This document shows positions 1-6,300 of a DNA stretch of 6,477 nucleotides, in pieces. The stretch lies in assembly GCA_029939445.1 (NCBI GenBank), contig JAOZSY010000150.1:1-6477 (forward strand), written 5' to 3'. The first letter of the stretch is position 1. Each line of letters starts with the position of its first letter. The notes under the pieces are model-generated. The model was not told where the DNA came from. It did not search any database and saw only the letters and a program-made list of their open reading frames with translations. The translations under genes and the position numbers were made by a program. This stretch comes from Bacteroidales bacterium. GTDB taxonomy: Bacteria > Bacteroidota > Bacteroidia > Bacteroidales > UBA1556.

Positions 1-2
1 TT

Positions 3-56
3 GTTCCTGAGTTTAAGAGTAAAAATTCAATATACGAAGGATTAGATAATCAATAA
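3..56 (+). CDS. Possible 3' end of an upstream gene (partial, weak)
   Basis: Reading from base 3 gives 17 codons (VPEFKSKNSIYEGLDNQ) and a TAA stop at 54-56, with the 5' part outside the window. The composition (charged and polar, with no runs) would suit a soluble C-terminus. A weak hairpin plus T-run follows about 50 bases later, as expected after a gene. Seventeen codons are too few to identify a family. An alternative frame from base 1 ends at 43-45, and the opposite strand has several stops here, so this frame is only the best of weak options. Confidence 0.25.
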   Translation, partial: VPEFKSKNSIYEGLDNQ

Positions 57-106
57 CAAGTATAATTACCTGCTATTAATCATATTTAAATTTTATATAA
101 ATACAA

Positions 107-133
107 GAAAATTAAGAATTTCCGTTTTTTTTT
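107..133 (+). terminator. Weak hairpin followed by a T-run, possible intrinsic terminator
   Basis: GAAA (107-110) pairs with TTTC (119-122). After one bulged A, TT pairs with AA around an AAG loop, giving six pairs of which only one is G-C. Two bases later comes a run of nine T (125-133). The T-run and the position after the possible upstream gene fit a Rho-independent terminator. The stem is weak and could be a by-product of high A+T content. Confidence 0.3.
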
Positions 134-143
134 AATTTTCCTA

Positions 144-166
144 TTAGGTTTGTAGAATACACCTAA
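144..166. other. Bulged hairpin in the intergenic region
   Basis: TTAGG (144-148) pairs with CCTAA (162-166), and TGTA (151-154) pairs with TACA (158-161) around a GAA loop. This gives nine pairs with a two-T bulge on the 5' side. No T-run follows on the + strand and the flank read on the minus strand is A-rich, so it does not look like a standard terminator in either direction. It lies about 84 bases upstream of the promoter. It could be a protein-binding site, a stabilising 3' end of the upstream transcript, or chance. Confidence 0.3.
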
Positions 167-249
167 AGCTTCATAATATTATACTCTAAACTCTAAAATT
201 GATAAAAGCAAGGCAACTAATAACACTAGCCCCAAATATATAATAATTG

Positions 250-279
250 TTGCTTAGCACTGATAATTAGTTATATTTG
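250..279 (+). promoter_or_regulatory. Bacteroidota-type promoter for the giant gene
   Basis: TATATTTG at 272-279 matches the Bacteroidota sigma-ABfr -7 consensus TAnnTTTG exactly. TTG at 250-252 (in GTTGC) lies 19 bases upstream, which fits the -33 element and its usual spacing. Transcription would begin near base 285, leaving a 5' leader of about 48 bases. No AGGAGG-like ribosome site precedes the ATG at 333. The sequence there is AT-rich (ending TTATTACAAATG), as is usual in this phylum, where Shine-Dalgarno pairing is little used. Confidence 0.6.
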
Positions 280-332
280 GTTTTTTAATAAACACCCCTT
301 TTGTATGCCAATTTAACTAACTTTTATTACAA

Positions 333-392
333 ATGAAAACTCTATTATCTATTCTTATTATTTTTTCTTTTTTTTATATAAAAATTTCAGCG
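333..392 (+). other. Sec signal peptide (residues 1-20)
   Basis: The n-region is MK, the hydrophobic core runs from L4 to Y15, and the c-region IKISA ends in Ala20. Predicted signal peptidase I cleavage is A20|Q21. There is no lipobox cysteine, so this is not a lipoprotein. Gln at the new N-terminus follows the Bacteroidota tendency for Q after the cleavage site, where it can cyclise to pyroglutamate. Confidence 0.88.
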
Positions 393-3300
393 CAAGTTTT
401 TACTGAAAATTTTGAAGGAGCAACTATCGGCTTAACATCAACTACCTCAGTTACAAGTGGAGGTTCCACTTGGGGTATTAATACTAGGCTCGCAAGTCAA
501 GGATTAAAAAGTGACTCAGTATATGTTCCACTGGGAGGTATAACATGGTTAACAACTACTGCCTCTTTTAGTACATTAGGTAATTATAGCGTTTACCTAG
601 CATTTGACCAAATTTGCAAGGTGACAATATTTGATAGTGCTTATATAGAAGTTTCTAATGATAATGGACTAACATGGCAGCGCGCTTTGGTTAGTAATTA
701 TTTAGGCGCAGGTTTGTTTGGAAATATAGGAAACCGTTTTAATGAGGGCTCATATAATTCTTCATGGGAGCCAGGAGTAGCTTCTACCCCGCAATCAAAT
801 TGGTGGAAACATGAGCTTTTTGACATTTCAAACTTAGCAGCAAATTCAGCAAATGTAAAGATTAGATTTGCGCTTGCTGATGGCAATAATCTTGGTCATA
901 AGGGTAGAGCTGGTTGGTTTTTGGATAGTATTTATGTTACTGCAGCGGTATCAGAGCTTATTCCTCCTTCTATTACCCTATTATCACCAATAATACAAGA
1001 CACTGTTTATTCAGGAGACCCCGTAAATATATATGCTTCAATTAGTGATAATTCTGGCATTGACTCTGCATATTGTATTGTAAACTGCATGCCATTTGGC
1101 GAACAAGATACTATACTTATGATTCATGATGCTAATACCGTTGACACTTTTAGTTGCCAAATACCTTTTTATGGTTTCGGACGCACAACAAATTATTATG
1201 TAATAGCTTATGATGGGTCTTTTTTGCATAATGCTGCTTCTACTGCAACATACAGTTATATAACAAAATATACCACAGGAGGTATAGCCGAAATAGGTAA
1301 TGGCACTTCAAGTAGTTCATTTCCATTTTACACCTATTATCATGATGGGCGATCACAATTTATTTATACAGCAGCAGAAATTAACGCAAGTGGGGCTTTT
1401 GCTGGCCCAATTACTAGCATCGCGTTCAATGTTATAACCAATGCTACTCAAGCAATGAATGGTTTTACTATTAAGATGACTAATACATCATTAAGTACAC
1501 TTACTGGCTTTGAACCTGGCTTAACTTCTGTTTATTCACCTGCATCATATACAGTAGCTGGCACTGGCTGGCAAACAATTAACCTATCAACACCTTTCCT
1601 TTGGAATGGTGCTAGTAACTTATTAATAGAAGTTTGCTTTGACAACTCTGCATACACATCAAATTCTACAGTATACTCAACGTCTATGCCCGGCAAAACA
1701 TGGATTAGAGGTGTTGATAACGGCACAGGTTGTTCATTAACTGGTGGTTATACGCAGGGCGTTAGGCCTAATATCAAAATTAATATTTTGGGAAGTAGTG
1801 ACCTTACAAATGATATTGGTGTTCGAAATATTCTGAACCCTAATACTGGCGTTATAGCTGGAACCGATTTTGAAGTTAAAGTAGATCTTAAAAATTATGG
1901 AATTGATACTATTAGAAATGGACAAATAAGTTGGACTTATGATGGAATAGCCCAAACACCTTTTATGCTTACTGCAACTGATTCTATACTACCTGATGAT
2001 TTAATGTCTCCTATAATACTGGATACACTTACATCTACATTAGGTGGCCATACTATTGTTGCTTGGTCAGAAATGCCAAATGGTGTAATTGATAAAAATA
2101 TAATAAATGATACAGCTCAATATAGCTTTTACGGTTGCGCAAGTAGCTTGGGTGGAACATACACTATTGGAGGCACTGGTGCCGATTTTATTGATTTTGC
2201 AGAGGCTACACTTGCCCTGGATCAATGCGGAATTACTTCTGCAGTAGTCTTTAATGTAAACAGTGGTGTATATAATGAACAAATTAATATTAATAATATC
2301 CCAGGAAATTCATCCGTAAATACCGTAATCTTTCAATCAGCTCTAGGAGACAGCTCTACTGTTATAGTAAAACACTTAGCTATTGATACTAACAATAATT
2401 ATGTAGTAAATGTTGATGCTGTATCAAATATTACGTTTAGTAATATGACATTTGAGGCTTTGGATAACACATACGCTAGGGTATTTGTGTTTAAAAATGA
2501 TGTTAGTAATATTACCATTAATAACAACATTATTAAAAATACTATTTCAGCCAATATTGACAATGATGATATGTCACTTATTATTGGTAATATGGGTAAT
2601 AATATCACCATTAGTAATAACAGTATGATAAATAGCGCCTTTGCTATTAATCTTTATGCTGATATAATTGGACTAAATTGGAATATAAATAATAATCATA
2701 TTACTAATGTATTCTCAACCGCTATATTCTTAAATAACGCAAAATTTGCTAATATATCATCTAACATTATTTATGCTAACTCAATAATAAATACAGGAAG
2801 TTTTATTGGTATTGACATATATAGTAATTCAGGAAGCCTTATAATTAATAATAATGAAATATACTCAACAGTTTCTCAACAATCCATAGGAATAAATATA
2901 AACATATGTGATTTTGATTCTAATGACCCTGCTATTATTTACAATAATTTTATTCAAGTTAATGCAAGCACTGCAGCAACTACTAATACAAAAGGTATAT
3001 CGCTTTATACTATTAAAAATTTATATACTTACTACAACAACATTAATATTACTGGTTACCAACCTAATAGTGCATCAGTTTACCTTGGCGAAATATCATC
3101 TGGTTATACGGAAAACGTAAAATTTATAAACAATATTTTTGCTAACAGCGCTCAGGGTTATATATACAATACTAATAGTGTCGATACAAGTTTATGGATA
3201 AATCACCATAATGATTTATGGAATTATAATGCTCCAAATTTCTCATACTTAAATGGAAACATATCTGATTTTACTACTTGGCAAACTATTTCTGGCGAAA

Positions 3301-6300
3301 CAAATTCTATAAATATAAATCCTTACTTTGTAAGCTCAACCAACTTACACATAGTAAATAACTCAATGAATGCCACAGCAATACCATTACTTGGCATTAC
3401 AACTGACATTGACGGACACATAAGAAATACAAGCACGCCCGATATCGGTGCTGATGAGTTTGACCCATCCCCATGGGATGCTAGTATTATTAGTTTCGCA
3501 TCAATAAACAATGGTTGTGGATTATCAAATGAGGTCATTACTATCCAAATAAAGAATTTGGGAAGTGCTAATATTAATGGAGCCCTCACTGCATCATATA
3601 GGTTATCACATACCGCTTCAATAGTAACTGAAACTATCAGCAATCCTATAGCAACAGGCGACACTCTATTATACACATTTACTAACCTTGCCAACTTAGA
3701 TATTTATTCACACGGTAAAGATTCTACATTTAATATTGAAGCATGGGTAAACTTATCCTCAGATCTTATTGCCAATAACGACTCTTCTTTTATTGAAATA
3801 ATTTCAAAATACACACCTTTACCTCCAATAGTATCTGATACTTTAATCTCTTATGGTGGTTCTGTTAATCTAACTGCAATATCTACCGATAGCTTAATTT
3901 GGTTCCAAACAGATACTTCCAATGAAGAGTTATCAATAAATCGTTGGTACCAAACAGGTGCTTTATTTGATACTACAACATATTGGGTTGGAACAACAGT
4001 TGGCAATCCAATTTTTAAGATTACCGAAACCGTACAATATAAAACTGCTCCAGGAGCCACTTCTCCTTATCCATCATATTTACCATCAACTGATTTTGAT
4101 GGTATCGAAATTACTAATCTAGGAGATATAGACGGTGATTTATCTGGATATACAATTAATTATAATACAGTTTCATACACCTTTCCTGCAAATACAGTCA
4201 TTGCTAGTGGAGATATAGTACTAGCTGTTTATGCTAGTAGTTTAACAATAGGCCCAGCAGGAAATAATGTATTTTACACTTCATATATAAGTGTTTCTTC
4301 AAATACACCTGTTTCGTATTGGCTTACAGATGAAAATGGGGTTGTTGTTGATGCGTTTTCCTCAAATGGAGCAAATTTTCCAAGCTCAAGCACTGTTACT
4401 TCTTCTGACTTTACAGGATCGCTTATGGGAGGAAGTTCACATCCTGGTGCTGTAAGAATCCTTTCTGATAATAATGATGCCTCAGATTGGGAGGTTATAA
4501 GTCCAGCATTAGCATCTTTTGGTACAGCAAATTCAAACTTAACTATCGTTTCGCAAGAAAGTACTGGCTGCCATAGTACATTAATGCCCCTTACTGTAGA
4601 GGTAAATAATATTCCACAAAACGATCTTAGTATTTATGAATTAATATCTCCAATTAGTGGTTATTATCTTTATTCAAATACTAACGTAAAAGTACGTATA
4701 GCAAATTATGGAATCATTGCAAAAGATACTATTCCATTAGCTTATCAACTAAATTCTTCGCCTATTGTAAATGATACTTTATTTCAAACCATGAACTCTG
4801 GTGATATCACTGAATTTACTTTTGGTCAAACAGTAGACTTAAGTCAATCAGCATCTTTTAACTTTAAAGTTTATACAAATCTAAACTACGACACTGAGCC
4901 TAGTAATGACTCTATTATAAAAGTAATTACAAACGACACATTGATTTATTGCCCTTCGTATGCAACAACACCTAGTGACTCAAAAATTGATGAGGTTATT
5001 TTAGAAAGCATAAGCAATAATACTAGTGGAGGTGGATGCGCAACTTATAGTAATTTTTCTTCAATTTCCACATATTTATCTCAAGGCATGAATTATCAAA
5101 TAAGTGTAACATTAGGTTCATGTGGAGGTAATTTTACAAAAGGGGCAAAAGCATGGATAGATTTCAATAATAATGGCAACTTTAATGATAATGGTGAAGA
5201 GATAGCTAATTTTGGTAGTGGAAATGGTAATTACACCGCTACGGCAACCTTTACTGTTCCAAACAACGCAACCCTAGGCAGGCATAAATTAAGAGTTGTT
5301 GGCAGAGAGTCCGTGGGAAGTAACAATATTTCCATTGTGCCATGTGGTACATATTCTTATGGCGAAACTGAAGATTATTATATTGATATTGTACCACTAA
5401 TTCAATTCGATATTGGTACTATAAAAGTAATTAATATTGCTGACACATCCTATCAGGGAGCAAGCATTACACCTATTGTTATAATAAAAAACTACGGATT
5501 TGATACTCTAACTACTTTTGATATTATGTATACTGTAAATGGGAATACTCCTGTGGTATATAATTATAATAGCACTCTATTACCTTTCCAAAGAGATACT
5601 GTAACTTTAGCATCATTCAATAGCCCTGCTGGCATTAATAATATTTGTGCATATTCTAGCCTCAGCACTGATGCTAACGCAATTAATGACACTACTTGTA
5701 TAACATATTATAGCATACCAACAAAGGACGCTAAAGCACTAGCTATTCAATATATTGATGAATACTGTGGTATGAGTCATGATACAATAAGAATACAATT
5801 AACTAATCTTGGAATTGATACTATTAATGCTGTTGGGCAAACAAACCCAACAACAATCAGCTACCAAAGTAATTTTTTATCTCCTGTTACAGAGGTGTTT
5901 ACACAAGCAGTAGCTCCTGGCGATACGGCATGGTACGAATTCAATAATTTAGTATATGTTGGTAGTAATAGTATTATGGATTCCGTATACAATATAAAAG
6001 CATGGATTAACTATATTGGAGACAATGTAGCATACAACGATAGCACCTATTATGTAGTAGAATCACAACATTCACCTTCTATTCCAACAGTTATAAACCC
6101 TGTAATAATTCCTTATGCTAGCCCTGCTACATTAATAGCAAATAATGCACCTGTAGATAGTATTCTATGGTTTAGCGATTCATTATCAACAGAAGCAATA
6201 TTCGGAGGTTCACCATATACTACTCCTTGGCTAAATACTAATGATACAATATTTTGGGTTGCTTCTTCAAGTGGAGCCCCTTCTACCTCTCTAATTTTTG

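Larger units (their letters stand above)
57..332. other. Intergenic region, AT-rich, no gene seen
   Basis: This 276-base stretch has stops in all frames and no RNA gene that I recognise. It holds a weak hairpin with a nine-T run (107-133), a second hairpin (144-166) and a Bacteroidota-type promoter (250-279). The rest is AT-rich sequence without clear repeats. The ATG at 305 meets a stop after three codons and cannot be the start of the large gene. Confidence 0.7.

Noticed and set aside
1..45. Alternative reading frame from base 1 (LFLSLRVKIQYTKD) as the end of an upstream gene
   Set aside because: It is equally short, and the frame ending at 54-56 has a more typical soluble C-terminal composition. 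The two cannot be separated with certainty from this window.
698..2611. Several 60-72 codon minus-strand open frames
   Set aside because: All are antisense to the giant gene, overlap well-supported domains, and have no recognisable product or start signals.
2500..2720. Repetitive AAT/ATT-rich DNA that could look like a microsatellite or a small repeat array
   Set aside because: The repetition follows Asn and Ile codons at the beta-helix turns, with no exact DNA repeat unit and no regular spacers, so it is neither a CRISPR nor a satellite.
2908..3120. 70-codon + strand open frame with a hydrophobic, Leu/Ile-rich product
   Set aside because: It is a shifted reading of the beta-helix coding sequence. 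The Leu/Ile richness comes from reading AT-rich Asn/Ile/Tyr codons out of frame, and there is no promoter or break in the main frame.
2151..3461. Pectate-lyase-type enzyme activity for the beta-helix
   Set aside because: The fold class fits, but I see no conserved Asp/Arg/Lys catalytic cluster or calcium-site motif. The domain is dominated by Asn and aliphatic residues.
3323..3694. 123-codon open frame on the minus strand
   Set aside because: It lies entirely inside the giant gene, antisense to the end of the beta-helix and CARDB-like 2, and its product resembles no known family. The + frame here shows clear domain motifs (PDIGADEF, IKNLG), so this is a shadow.
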